From positions 1-20,110 of the IMG/VR virus record IMGVR_UViG_3300028666_000123: DNA of 20,110 bases; one strand, written 5' to 3'. This document shows positions 1 to 6,647 of this stretch, piece after piece. Numbering within the stretch: the stretch's first letter is position 1; each line of letters opens with the position of its first letter. A model generated the notes under the pieces. The model was not told the origin of the DNA and did not search any database. It saw only the letters and a program-made list of their open reading frames with translations. The position numbers and the translations under genes are program-made. Source of the stretch: a virus.

Positions 1-120
1 CAACCCAGTACCGGTGTAACCAGGGCCAGGAGGAGTCGCAGTGCCCGTGTAGTTCGATGTCAACGCAGGCTGCGTGTACAGGTCGAACGGTGAGCTTTTG
101 TAATCTGATACTTCAGACAT
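1..120 (-). CDS. Partial unknown virion-region protein (N-terminal 40 residues)
   Basis: An ATG at 120 opens a frame that runs off the left window edge without a stop. The visible 40 residues begin MSEVSDYKSSPFDLYTQP and turn rich in Gly, Pro, Thr and Tyr. The gene follows the membrane-anchored protein at 147-653 on the same strand after a 26-base gap, so it is probably the next virion or virion-associated gene. No domain can be named from this fragment. Confidence 0.6.
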   Translation of the reverse strand, partial: MSEVSDYKSSPFDLYTQPALTSNYTGTATPPGPGYTGTGL

Positions 121-146
121 ATTTCTTACTTTTAATGACTAATAAT

Positions 147-653
147 TTAAGAGCCGAGATAACTAACGCCAATGGTACAAGCGGCTGCATTCGTACTATT
201 CCACACGAAGGTGAGATAGCTACCAGCAGGCCAAACATCATTCAGGAAGTTACCACTTAGCTGTGTTGTCGTTGAAGACATCACGAAGGAAGTGGAGCTT
301 GTCGCCACTGTCGCTACGAACGCGCTATTGGTATTGCCAATATTCGCAGGGGCATTCGTTGAAGTCGTAGCCGCCGTGAGAGTCAGTGTTGCAACAGATG
401 TCCCAGCAGCAGCAAGACCTGAACAACCAATTTCAGCATTCTTGATGTAACGAGCCGATGCATCGCTGTTGAGTACTGATGTTGAGGTTGCACTCGATGA
501 ACTTGGTGTCGAATTGATCATCGCAATCTTTGCCGTGTTGAAGGTAGTTCCCACTGGAGAACCAGCGAGCTGTGCCTGTCTCGGGTACACATAGCCTACG
601 AAATACGCACCTGCGATAAGAACAACCAGAACTGCGAGAGTTAGTTTGTTCAT
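147..653 (-). CDS. Membrane-anchored Ser/Thr/Ala-rich protein, function unknown
   Basis: 168 residues. Residues about 4-23 form one hydrophobic segment (LTLAVLVVLIAGAYFVGYVY) after a short MNK start, so this is an N-terminal membrane anchor or uncleaved signal. The rest is a low-charge Ser/Thr/Ala/Asn-rich domain that looks beta-rich, with motifs such as ATSTSVLNSDASARY and an ending near CTIGVSYLGS. The start overlaps the stop of the preceding gene as ATGA, implying translational coupling. Its position just after the capsid and possible decoration genes suggests a virion or cell-surface role. I associate this composition with proteins of uncultured Patescibacteria, but that is memory only. 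Function is not assigned. Confidence 0.8.
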   Translation of the reverse strand: MNKLTLAVLVVLIAGAYFVGYVYPRQAQLAGSPVGTTFNTAKIAMINSTPSSSSATSTSVLNSDASARYIKNAEIGCSGLAAAGTSVATLTLTAATTSTNAPANIGNTNSAFVATVATSSTSFVMSSTTTQLSGNFLNDVWPAGSYLTFVWNSTNAAACTIGVSYLGS

Positions 654-928
654 AGAATTGCGTAGTTATAGGTAAGACCCGCTGTTTCGGAATCACTTGA
701 GGTGACAACGAATTGTCCCTGTGTCACCACAACCTTCCAAAATCCCGCAGGAATTGCTCCTGTTGCGGAGACAACAACCGTAGAACTCGGATGGACTGTG
801 GCATCAATGACCGTATCGGTATTCCCAGTGGTTCCCCATGAGCGAGTGGAATTAAGACCATTCTGCATTGCAGGGTCGTATTGGGAAGGTTGTTGGCTGG
901 AGTAACCAGCCGCGCCAACTGTAGTCAT
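650..928 (-). CDS. Small beta-rich protein after the capsid gene, possible head decoration protein
   Basis: 92 residues, ATG at 928. The N-terminal half is Gly/Ser/Gln/Asn-rich and probably flexible. The C-terminal half (about 48-92) alternates hydrophobic and polar residues (STVVVSATGAIPAGFWKVVV), as expected for a small beta-sandwich. It lies 34 bases after the major capsid gene and is coupled by ATGA to the membrane-anchored protein. Small beta proteins directly after the capsid gene are often head decoration or cement proteins. That role is inferred from position and size only. No Shine-Dalgarno sequence is visible; an A-rich stretch precedes the ATG. Confidence 0.8.
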   Translation of the reverse strand: MTTVGAAGYSSQQPSQYDPAMQNGLNSTRSWGTTGNTDTVIDATVHPSSTVVVSATGAIPAGFWKVVVTQGQFVVTSSDSETAGLTYNYAIL

Positions 929-962
929 ATTGTTTTTTTCATAGACTGATAATGACTACGAG

Positions 963-1991
963 TTAGTTAACACCTGTGATGCCAGTTAGCACCGCCTGTC
1001 TTATGGGGTCAGTACAAATGAGTTGCCCACCCATAATCATGAAACCGTTGACGGCTCCCTGAGCGTAGGCCTCGATCCAGTTCGTCCATGTGAATGCCTT
1101 TGTGGCGTTCGCAGGATTGTACTCGTAGATGTTACCCTTGATGTTTTTGTCTTCAAGAGAGACCGGTTCACCCTTCCACCAGTTGAGTCCGTAGAACTTC
1201 AAGTAGTCGAGGTTGAGGAGGTAGAAGTTACCAGTGGTGCACTTCTTGTCTTTGAAGATGGTCAAACCATCCCAGATGAGGCCTTTGGCCTTGTAACCCG
1301 TACCGGCGTCCATGTTCTTGAAGTCGGAGTACGTGTTGCGCTGGAAGGGCATGAGCAACTGTTCGACGTATGACCACGTGGTGTAGTCGGTATAGGCGAA
1401 GTCAGGTGCCACACGACCATCCGTGATGGTGTTGGCAAGTTGACGAATCTTGAGGAGCGAAATCGTTCCTGAAGAAGCCGTCACTGTTGCGTTCAAACCT
1501 GCGTAGGTGGCTCGTGAGAGGCCTGCGTAGGTCGAGAGCGTGGAACCGTTGTCTACGATTCCCGTAAGACCCATCGGAGCCTTGCCGTTGAAGGCAGTAC
1601 CCGAACCTTGGAAGAAGGTACCGATGTCATCTGCACCGTCTTGGGCGCGAGACTTCATCATCGTCTTCATAAGGTTCAAGGTCTGCATCTTGGTCTTGTT
1701 GACCGAGAGGTCAGAGCCGGCGAGAGCGACGTTCGTAGCAGTGAAGGTCGGGTAGAACGTACCGTTCACCGTGACCGGCTGCTGCGAAGTCGGCAGGTCA
1801 TCGAAGCCGTTGAAAGCAACGGTTGCAACGCCTTTTTGATATTTGAATGGGAAGACCATTTGAGATCCGTCCCACCGTTCGGTGTTGCCAAGAAGCTCGC
1901 CGAACAACATGTTGTCTTTGAGCACTTGGTCTACCCAAGCCGACGCCAGAAACTGGTTGGTCGTCGCTTGGACGTTAATGCTAGGAGGCAT
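963..1991 (-). CDS. Major capsid protein, probably HK97 fold
   Basis: 342 residues, within the usual range for unfused HK97-type capsid proteins. Reasons for the call: its place after the scaffold-like gene and portal, an N-terminal helical segment (about 8-35), an acidic, hydroxyl-rich middle, a predicted P-domain-like region (MKTMMKSRAQDGADDIGTFF, about 108-127), and a C-terminal part with Trp/Tyr-rich strands (GLNWWKGEPVSLEDKNIKG) ending in a hydrophobic strand (FMIMGGQLICTDPIRQAVL). It would form the icosahedral shell. No separate maturation protease gene is visible nearby, so the scaffold may be removed without one or the protease lies elsewhere. It is the most plausible client of the phage chaperonins. 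The start is the ATG at 1991 with an AT-rich leader and no clear ribosome binding site. Confidence 0.85.
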   Translation of the reverse strand: MPPSINVQATTNQFLASAWVDQVLKDNMLFGELLGNTERWDGSQMVFPFKYQKGVATVAFNGFDDLPTSQQPVTVNGTFYPTFTATNVALAGSDLSVNKTKMQTLNLMKTMMKSRAQDGADDIGTFFQGSGTAFNGKAPMGLTGIVDNGSTLSTYAGLSRATYAGLNATVTASSGTISLLKIRQLANTITDGRVAPDFAYTDYTTWSYVEQLLMPFQRNTYSDFKNMDAGTGYKAKGLIWDGLTIFKDKKCTTGNFYLLNLDYLKFYGLNWWKGEPVSLEDKNIKGNIYEYNPANATKAFTWTNWIEAYAQGAVNGFMIMGGQLICTDPIRQAVLTGITGVN

Positions 1992-2015
1992 ATAGATTAG
2001 TAATTTTGTTACCTA

Positions 2016-2774
2016 TTAATTATTTGTCCTTTTAAGCTGCTCGAAATGTTTTTCGACATCTTTCCACGAGTTCCCCGTTTTCACAGTTGTCGTGGTGTCG
2101 CCTGAACGAGTCATTCCGCGCGATGCAAGTTCTTTAGCGCGACTTGCTGTTTGAGGTTTCGCACGTTCTTGGAACGCTTCCCATGCGGCGGGAATATCCG
2201 CGAACTGGTCTACCTCTCCATCCTCATTCTTGTGGGATACTCGGCGTAAGTACTCCACGAATGCGGCGCGTGTCTTGGTGTCCGTTGAAAGGTCTACTCC
2301 ATGCTCTTCTTCGATTTCCTCGAATCCTGCATTGAGTTCAGAAAGTGCGGCGTTGTCCTGTTGGACTTGCGCCTGCTCTTGTTCTTTCAACTCTTCCAAG
2401 AACTCTTGTCTCGCTTCTCCTTTCAAACCGCTGAAGTAGGATGACAAATCCTTAAGAACCTGTTTTTTTTCTTCTGTGTCGTTGCCGACCAGTTTGATGA
2501 ACGAAGGCGGTAGTTTGATTTCGTCCTGCACTTCTTGTCTGAATTGTTGTTCAACTGAACGCGGTTCAGACTCGTGTTTTGCCAGACGCTTTTCAACTTG
2601 TTTCTCAATGAACCGTTGGAGTTTTTCATCCTTCGCCCAAGAGACTTTCTCTTTAGGCTCGGGGATTTCTTCTGTATCAGCTTCCGCTTCTACTGAAGGT
2701 TCTTCCTTGAATATCTCATCGGGTTTCTCCGTGATGCTATTCAAGAAATCTGCTGTCTTGGTCTCATTTTCCAT
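2016..2774 (-). CDS. Putative head scaffolding protein
   Basis: 252 residues from the ATG at 2774 (MENETKTADFLNS). A TTG 90 bases upstream could extend it, but that extension is basic and unlike the rest. The protein is very acidic at the N terminus (PSVEAEADTEEIPEPKEKV), with long charged helices rich in Glu, Gln, Lys and Arg (about 45-150), including an EFLEELKEQEQAQVQQDN stretch likely to be a coiled coil. The tail is basic and Thr-rich, ending KDVEKHFEQLKRTNN. Charge, helix content and position between portal and capsid genes fit a scaffolding protein that guides procapsid assembly. No Ser protease motif is visible. The role rests on context and composition. Confidence 0.7.
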   Translation of the reverse strand: MENETKTADFLNSITEKPDEIFKEEPSVEAEADTEEIPEPKEKVSWAKDEKLQRFIEKQVEKRLAKHESEPRSVEQQFRQEVQDEIKLPPSFIKLVGNDTEEKKQVLKDLSSYFSGLKGEARQEFLEELKEQEQAQVQQDNAALSELNAGFEEIEEEHGVDLSTDTKTRAAFVEYLRRVSHKNEDGEVDQFADIPAAWEAFQERAKPQTASRAKELASRGMTRSGDTTTTVKTGNSWKDVEKHFEQLKRTNN

Positions 2775-2890
2775 AGGATATTTACATGGGTTCAACTTCA
2801 GGCGGAACCGCAAAGAGCCTCTTATGGTTAACGATTTACTTGGGCTGTTCTTTATAGTCCGCAACCGCAGAAAGGACTTGTGTCAAAGAG
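2775..2890. other. Intergenic gap upstream of the scaffold-like gene
   Basis: About 115 bases without a convincing gene. On the minus strand TTGACA lies near 2884-2879 and TATAAA about 24 bases further on, too far apart for a normal promoter. Two similar GC-rich stretches with GCGGTT occur about 55 bases apart. It could hold a promoter for the scaffold and capsid genes, but I cannot place one. Confidence 0.3.
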
Positions 2891-3124
2891 CTAACCGTTC
2901 ACTTGATCTCCTACGACTGGTTCTGTCGCTTCTACGGGCGCTTGGACTCCTTGGTCAGTCGGAGTGCTCGAAGTATCCGTTGCTTCAACTTGTGCAGTTT
3001 CGACTCCGCCGCTTGTACTTTCAGGTACTGCTGCTGGAGCTGTTGCCGGTTCATTGTCCATGTGTGATTCTGTAATTATGTCTGCTTTTAATTCGATGTC
3101 CTGTTCGTGAATGTGGATTTTCAT
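2891..3124 (-). CDS. Small acidic Pro/Thr/Val/Glu-rich protein, unknown
   Basis: 77 residues, ATG at 3124, three bases after the previous gene. A short N-terminal strand (MKIHIHEQDIELKADII) is followed by a disordered-looking Ala/Pro/Thr/Glu/Val tail. It lies between portal-side small genes and the scaffold-like gene. It may be a head-assembly accessory protein, but nothing identifies it. Confidence 0.6.
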   Translation of the reverse strand: MKIHIHEQDIELKADIITESHMDNEPATAPAAVPESTSGGVETAQVEATDTSSTPTDQGVQAPVEATEPVVGDQVNG

Positions 3125-3126
3125 AG

Positions 3127-3357
3127 TTATTGGTTGTGTTCTCTAGTTATTTTAGCGTCCCGTTCAAACTTTCTTTCTGACTTACCACTTTTCCAAACTT
3201 CTTTCGTTGTCATCTTGTGGCTTCCTGCTGGGCCATCGTGCTTTTCTCCTTGCAACGCATGACCTGTATACATTTTCTTGTTTCGGTTAAGGTCATAACT
3301 TGCAAGAGCTTTGGTCTGGGAAGTTGGTGCCTTTCGCCCTCCGAGTCTTGTTGCCAT
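3127..3357 (-). CDS. Small basic protein, unknown
   Basis: 76 residues, ATG at 3357, preceded by a good ribosome binding site (AGAGGAAG, seven bases before the ATG), one of the clearest in the window. It is strongly basic and hydrophilic with no hydrophobic core: MATRLGGRKAPTSQTKALAS, ending KFERDAKITREHNQ. It sits in the run of small Lys-rich proteins between portal and scaffold. The composition suggests a disordered, possibly DNA- or RNA-contacting or internal virion protein. Function unknown. Confidence 0.7.
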   Translation of the reverse strand: MATRLGGRKAPTSQTKALASYDLNRNKKMYTGHALQGEKHDGPAGSHKMTTKEVWKSGKSERKFERDAKITREHNQ

Positions 3358-3359
3358 AT

Positions 3360-3536
3360 CTAATCTTCCTCTGAATCGTTATTCTTCGCACCAAACTCTT
3401 TCTTGGGCTTCTTCCCTTTCTCATCCACCTCCTTTCCTTCACTCATGTCCATGTTGCAAACTTCGCACTTCTCGTCTTTTCCTTTTTTGTGTTTGTGCTT
3501 GGCTTTCTTCTCAAGCGCTTTCTCGTGTGATTCCAT
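3360..3536 (-). CDS. Tiny Lys/His/Glu-rich CxxC protein, distant relative of the TPQEKAM group
   Basis: 58 residues, ATG at 3536, TAG at 3362-3360. It starts MESHEKALEKKAKHKHKKGK, has one CxxC (KCEVCNMDM, about residues 23-31) and ends in a charged tail (NNDSEED). The SHEKAL start resembles the TPQEKAM/TPQEKAL motif of the neighbouring small proteins. Junctions are three bases downstream to the next gene and three bases upstream from 3540. Composition suggests disorder, with possible metal binding through CxxC and His. Function unknown. Confidence 0.6.
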   Translation of the reverse strand: MESHEKALEKKAKHKHKKGKDEKCEVCNMDMSEGKEVDEKGKKPKKEFGAKNNDSEED

Positions 3537-3539
3537 GTT

Positions 3540-3716
3540 TTATTCGTTACTTTTAATTTTCTTCTCCTGCCGACCTTTGGCTTTATGCAATGCCTTCTCT
3601 TGAGGAGTCATTAGTGATGTTGCCCATCCATTAACTAAATTTCCTAACTGACTCGATTTTCCTTTCCTTTGAGCGATGTTACTCAAAGGACGATGATTGA
3701 TGTGTTGTTTTGGCAT
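3540..3716 (-). CDS. Small basic protein carrying an internal TPQEKAL motif
   Basis: 58 residues from the ATG at 3716. The motif MTPQEKALHKAKGRQEKK sits at residues 36-53 rather than at the N terminus. The internal ATG at 3611 would give a 23-residue product starting exactly like the neighbouring family members. The DNA around this ATG matches the start of the gene at 4057-4239 over about 20 bases with one change, so a duplicated start fused to a new upstream segment is likely. Which start is used is undecided. Function unknown. Confidence 0.6.
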   Translation of the reverse strand: MPKQHINHRPLSNIAQRKGKSSQLGNLVNGWATSLMTPQEKALHKAKGRQEKKIKSNE

Positions 3717-3719
3717 AAT

Positions 3720-4055
3720 TTATCTGTAATCTTCCCTATAACCTTTCTCATGTTCTGCTTTCTGATTTCTTTGGTGAGCGGCACCGACCCTGCCAGCCCA
3801 GCCAAACATCTTTGAGACATTCCACTTTTCTTTGCTCTTAGTTGCATCCGTAACTGGCGTTTTGTATGACAGTTCTTTTGATTTATCTCTGTTGTGAAAC
3901 GCGGTTTTTTCGTCAATTTTGTACTGTTTGTAACTCTTTCCTTCCACACGAGGAATACCATTGGAATAAAACTTGGCTTTGTACTCTTTGGGATTCTCCT
4001 TCTTGAGAGCACTTTTAACTGTCCAGTGCATTGCGTTCTCCTGTGGGGTGCTCAT
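3720..4055 (-). CDS. TPQEKAM-group small protein (STPQENAM variant)
   Basis: 111 residues from the ATG at 4055 (MSTPQENAMHWTVKSALKKE). I chose this over an in-frame start 18 bases upstream because it places the shared motif at the N terminus and gives the TGATATG junction with the upstream stop that recurs in this genome. The protein is highly charged, Lys/Glu/Tyr-rich (NPKEYKAKFYSNGIPRVEG), with no hydrophobic segment. A Trp/Gly patch (KMFGWAGRVGAAH) lies near residue 85-97. It is the longest member of the group between portal and scaffold. Function unknown; internal virion or assembly factor is a guess. Confidence 0.75.
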   Translation of the reverse strand: MSTPQENAMHWTVKSALKKENPKEYKAKFYSNGIPRVEGKSYKQYKIDEKTAFHNRDKSKELSYKTPVTDATKSKEKWNVSKMFGWAGRVGAAHQRNQKAEHEKGYREDYR

Positions 4056-4056
4056 A

Positions 4057-4239
4057 TCAATCTTTCTTAGCAAGCTCTGCTAATTTCTTCCAGTTCACAT
4101 TCTTTCTTCGTTCGATTCCAAATCCTGCGTCCTTTGCTGACTGCTCGGGAAACTTCAATACCTTTTTTCCTTTCATAACTGTATTTCTGGGAGAGTCGCC
4201 AGTCTTCGTATACTTCATCGCCTTCTCTTGAGGGGTCAT
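4057..4239 (-). CDS. TPQEKAM-group small protein
   Basis: 60 residues beginning MTPQEKAMKYTKTGDSPRN, then basic and helical (NVNWKKLAELAKKD at the end). The ATG overlaps the portal stop as ATGA, and an AGGTG eight bases before it is a possible ribosome binding site. An 18-base stretch coding for QEKAMK is identical to the start of the gene at 6068-6292, which lies on the other side of the portal gene. The shared DNA argues for duplication. Function unknown. Confidence 0.75.
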   Translation of the reverse strand: MTPQEKAMKYTKTGDSPRNTVMKGKKVLKFPEQSAKDAGFGIERRKNVNWKKLAELAKKD

Positions 4240-6065
4240 TTTGGAACACCTAGATTTTTAATAGGAACTTTCGCGAGGGAAGAAGATGCTTCGGGCGCTG
4301 CAAGCGTACTAGGTGGAGGAGTCTGCTGTCGAGGCTGTATTGGGCTTACTTGACCGCCTTGTGGCATACCACCACCTTGTTGTGGCTGTGCGGGCTGTGC
4401 TGCTTCAGGGAAGAAGGTCTGCAAATAAAGCTGCGGATTGGTCGTCCACATGACGAGCATCTTTGCGCTGTTGATTGGATCTGCGTCATCAATCTCTTTC
4501 ATGAAATTAATCGGGTCGATGGCTTTCTGTTCCCATCGTTGAATGGCAAGATTGAGTTGTGAGGACTCGTCTTTCGGCTTCATGCTGTTGGGAGCAACCG
4601 AGACAACAAATTTCCTCTGAAGGTTCTCGGCAGTGAGTTGCACGTATTCCACTGCTGCTGCATTTCCCATCACTGCTGCGAAGTGCGGCTCATCGTAGAA
4701 GACAGCATAGAGCTGCACCCACCAGTTAAAGATATTCTTTGCGGTTACTTCGAGCCGGTCGCCAACTCCACCACCAATACGAGAAGAGTCATGTTCCGTA
4801 TCGAGGATGTTGTTACGTACTGCTTCGTCGGGATTGTTGCTTGGGATGAGGCCAGACGTGCCGTAAATCTGTCGCAGGCTGTTCATGTCACTATCCTGTG
4901 CTTCCATGATCCCATTCGGAAGAGGAGAGGCAGGAATACGTTTCACCGCTTCCATATTGCCGTCAGGAACGAGGAGGAAACCTTCCTCGTAGAAGGTCTG
5001 TACCGCTTGTTCTGCTGTCTCAGACGTGAACGATAGACCAGAGATGGCAACTGCGTTGTTGCCCGACGCGAGGTTCTTTGTTATCTGGTCATCGCGGTCG
5101 GAAATCCTGTCTTGATTCGGTATATTCTGCTCGATGAGGTTCGTGAAGTCGTAAGGTTCCTCTTGGAGAGAAAAGATGGAGAGGAATGTGTACGGTTTCT
5201 TTGGAGTGGCAAAGTGATTGGGCTTCCCTTCTTCGTAGTTGAAAAACTCGTTCTTGTGTTTGTCGAGCACGATGTCTTGGAAGGTGGTGAAGCAGTAGTC
5301 ATCGTTCCACCATTCTGTCGCAACGATTCTCGTGCCCAACTTCTCATTGACCTTGAGCGTGATGTAGTCCTTGTGCTTGGGGAATTTCTCAATAAACCAC
5401 TTAGCTTCTTTCTCGATACGGTCTCCGATGAATCCGTGGAAATCACCGAACTCATCAACGTATCCATCGGGATCGAGCACAAGATTCTGCGGCTTGCGAA
5501 GCTCTGTAGTAATATCACCTGTGTCTTCACCTGTTACAGGGTCAACATGCGGTGCCCATCCATGCTTCACGGCACCGATGAAATACTCTCCCCACTGCCA
5601 CACCATGATGCCGAGCTTCTGTCGCATGCCGAGAACATCAGCATGATACTGCAGCATTGTCTTGAGGTCGTTTGATGCTGCTTTGCCTTCGTCGGTGTTA
5701 TCACTGAACACGACCGGCTCGGGATTTTCTGCGAGTGAAGCGGGAACGAACGTCGCTGTTGCCTCGAAGAGAAGGTTCTTTGAAATGACTCTATCAGCCT
5801 GACCCGTGAAGTTACGCTGTTTGCCTTTGAGGTAGGTTTTGTTTCTCTCCTGACGAGCTTTGACTTTCGGATAGTAACCTGCAGATTTAGATTCCCACTC
5901 TTCTTTGAGAGTAAGGAGTTCTTCGTCAGACATCGGCAACTCAAGCAGGTCTTCGTAGTCTCCTTCAACGCCTTCTTCGACAGACTGTGAGTCCTTCACC
6001 TTGTTGGTGTCGTCGGAGACAACCATTGTTGCCCCGATGATATTCTCTTCAAAAGCGTCGGCCAT
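4236..6065 (-). CDS. Portal protein
   Basis: 609 residues. Portal proteins form the dodecameric ring at one head vertex through which DNA is packaged and ejected. Supporting points: size, place between terminase and capsid genes, an acidic N terminus (about 1-60), a mixed alpha/beta core with conserved-looking segments (LRKPQNLVLDPDGYVDEFGDF about 186-206), a long helical stem-like region (SDRDDQITKNLASGNNAVAIS) and a Pro/Gln/Gly-rich C-terminal tail (QPAQPQQGGGMPQGGQVSP) typical of disordered portal tails. The leader before the ATG reads AAAGAGATAAAT, a weak ribosome binding site. It is flanked on both sides by TPQEKAM-group genes and overlaps the downstream one by four bases. Confidence 0.85.
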   Translation of the reverse strand: MADAFEENIIGATMVVSDDTNKVKDSQSVEEGVEGDYEDLLELPMSDEELLTLKEEWESKSAGYYPKVKARQERNKTYLKGKQRNFTGQADRVISKNLLFEATATFVPASLAENPEPVVFSDNTDEGKAASNDLKTMLQYHADVLGMRQKLGIMVWQWGEYFIGAVKHGWAPHVDPVTGEDTGDITTELRKPQNLVLDPDGYVDEFGDFHGFIGDRIEKEAKWFIEKFPKHKDYITLKVNEKLGTRIVATEWWNDDYCFTTFQDIVLDKHKNEFFNYEEGKPNHFATPKKPYTFLSIFSLQEEPYDFTNLIEQNIPNQDRISDRDDQITKNLASGNNAVAISGLSFTSETAEQAVQTFYEEGFLLVPDGNMEAVKRIPASPLPNGIMEAQDSDMNSLRQIYGTSGLIPSNNPDEAVRNNILDTEHDSSRIGGGVGDRLEVTAKNIFNWWVQLYAVFYDEPHFAAVMGNAAAVEYVQLTAENLQRKFVVSVAPNSMKPKDESSQLNLAIQRWEQKAIDPINFMKEIDDADPINSAKMLVMWTTNPQLYLQTFFPEAAQPAQPQQGGGMPQGGQVSPIQPRQQTPPPSTLAAPEASSSLAKVPIKNLGVPK

Positions 6066-6067
6066 AT

Positions 6068-6292
6068 TTATCTCTTTTCTGCGTCCAGTTTAGCGCGGTG
6101 AGCGTTGACCCTTTCCTTATGTGCCGCTCTGTCTTTTAACATTGATTCCTGATTTCGCTGCCATTCACCCGAAGCCATTTGTTCTTTCTTTCTTTTTTCT
6201 TGATACAAACTCAACTTACTCGGCCCGCTATTGAAGATTGCGTTCATCTTTTTTCCAAAGTCCTTCATCGCCTTCTCTTGTGGTGTAGACAT
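6068..6292 (-). CDS. TPQEKAM-group small protein upstream of portal
   Basis: 74 residues, ATG at 6292. It begins MSTPQEKAMKDFGKKMNAIF and continues as a strongly charged helix (YQEKRKKEQMASGEWQRNQ, ending RVNAHRAKLDAEKR). It ends three bases before the portal start. It is the first gene after the terminator at 6384-6412 and so probably the first gene of the virion operon. Positive charge and helix suggest a nucleic-acid or portal contact, but the function is unknown. Confidence 0.75.
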   Translation of the reverse strand: MSTPQEKAMKDFGKKMNAIFNSGPSKLSLYQEKRKKEQMASGEWQRNQESMLKDRAAHKERVNAHRAKLDAEKR

Positions 6293-6315
6293 ATAAAATG
6301 TTATTTACTAAAGTT

Positions 6316-6363
6316 GGTGATTTACAGCTGTGCGTTTTGTTGGTGTGTGTCTGTCAAATCACC
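6316..6363. promoter_or_regulatory. Long hairpin in the leader of the virion operon
   Basis: Arms GGTGATTTACAG (6316-6327) and CTGTCAAATCACC (6351-6363) pair over 12 positions with one bulged C and a 23-base loop. It lies between the terminator at 6384-6412 and the start at 6292. The minus strand reads TTGACA at 6357-6352 inside one arm, but no -10 box stands at the right distance. Possible roles are an operator or an mRNA leader structure; neither is proven. Confidence 0.4.
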
Positions 6364-6383
6364 GGCTTCAGAAAACAATATGC

Positions 6384-6412
6384 AAAAAGGACGCCGCGAC
6401 TTGCGACGCCCT
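6384..6412 (-). terminator. Rho-independent terminator
   Basis: On the minus strand a 10-pair stem (AGGGCGTCGC with GCGGCGTCCT, including two G-U pairs) and a 5-base loop AAGTC are followed directly by TTTTTG. It lies about 20 bases after the stop of the 6432-6647 gene. It separates the packaging/chaperonin operon from the virion operon. Confidence 0.8.
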
Positions 6413-6431
6413 GTTAATTAAAACATTAGGC

Positions 6432-6647
6432 CTACACCATCAACTTTACATGAGTGAGGGTATCGTTGTCAATTTTCTGTTGTGTGGAATAGGTGTATAA
6501 CTCTATCTTTATTGTTTTTAGTTCTCCCTCATGGAAGTTGAGCGTCGCGTTGCCAGTTTTGATGGCGAAGACGCCCGACTCAGCAAGAAATCGGAGTTTG
6601 GCCGCAATATCAGGCGTAACCTCGATGCTAATCAAATTGGTCAACAT
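6432..6647 (-). CDS. Small protein downstream of the large terminase, unknown
   Basis: 71 residues, ATG at 6647, overlapping the terminase end by 20 bases, with AAGGAT directly before the ATG. Predicted alternating strands (LISIEVTPDIAAKLRFLAES, then ATLNFHEGELKTIKIELYT) suggest a compact alpha/beta fold. It is the last gene before the terminator. Function unknown. Confidence 0.7.
   Translation of the reverse strand: MLTNLISIEVTPDIAAKLRFLAESGVFAIKTGNATLNFHEGELKTIKIELYTYSTQQKIDNDTLTHVKLMV

Noticed and set aside
2775-2864. N-terminal extension of the scaffold-like protein from a TTG
   Set aside because: The extension is basic and unlike the acidic N terminus; the ATG at 2774 gives the expected acidic start.
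2879-2884. TTGACA on the minus strand as a promoter for the scaffold gene
   Set aside because: The nearest TATAAA is about 24 bases away, too far for a normal promoter, and no other -10 box is in place.
2476-3075. Open frame of 199 codons on the plus strand across the scaffold-like gene
   Set aside because: It is Ser/Phe/Leu-rich as expected for the antisense of Lys/Glu-rich coding DNA, and it spans a real gene and an intergenic gap.
5112-5675. Open frame of 187 codons on the plus strand inside the portal gene
   Set aside because: It is antisense to a clear portal gene, has no recognisable protein pattern and no coupled neighbour; it arises from the codon use of the portal.
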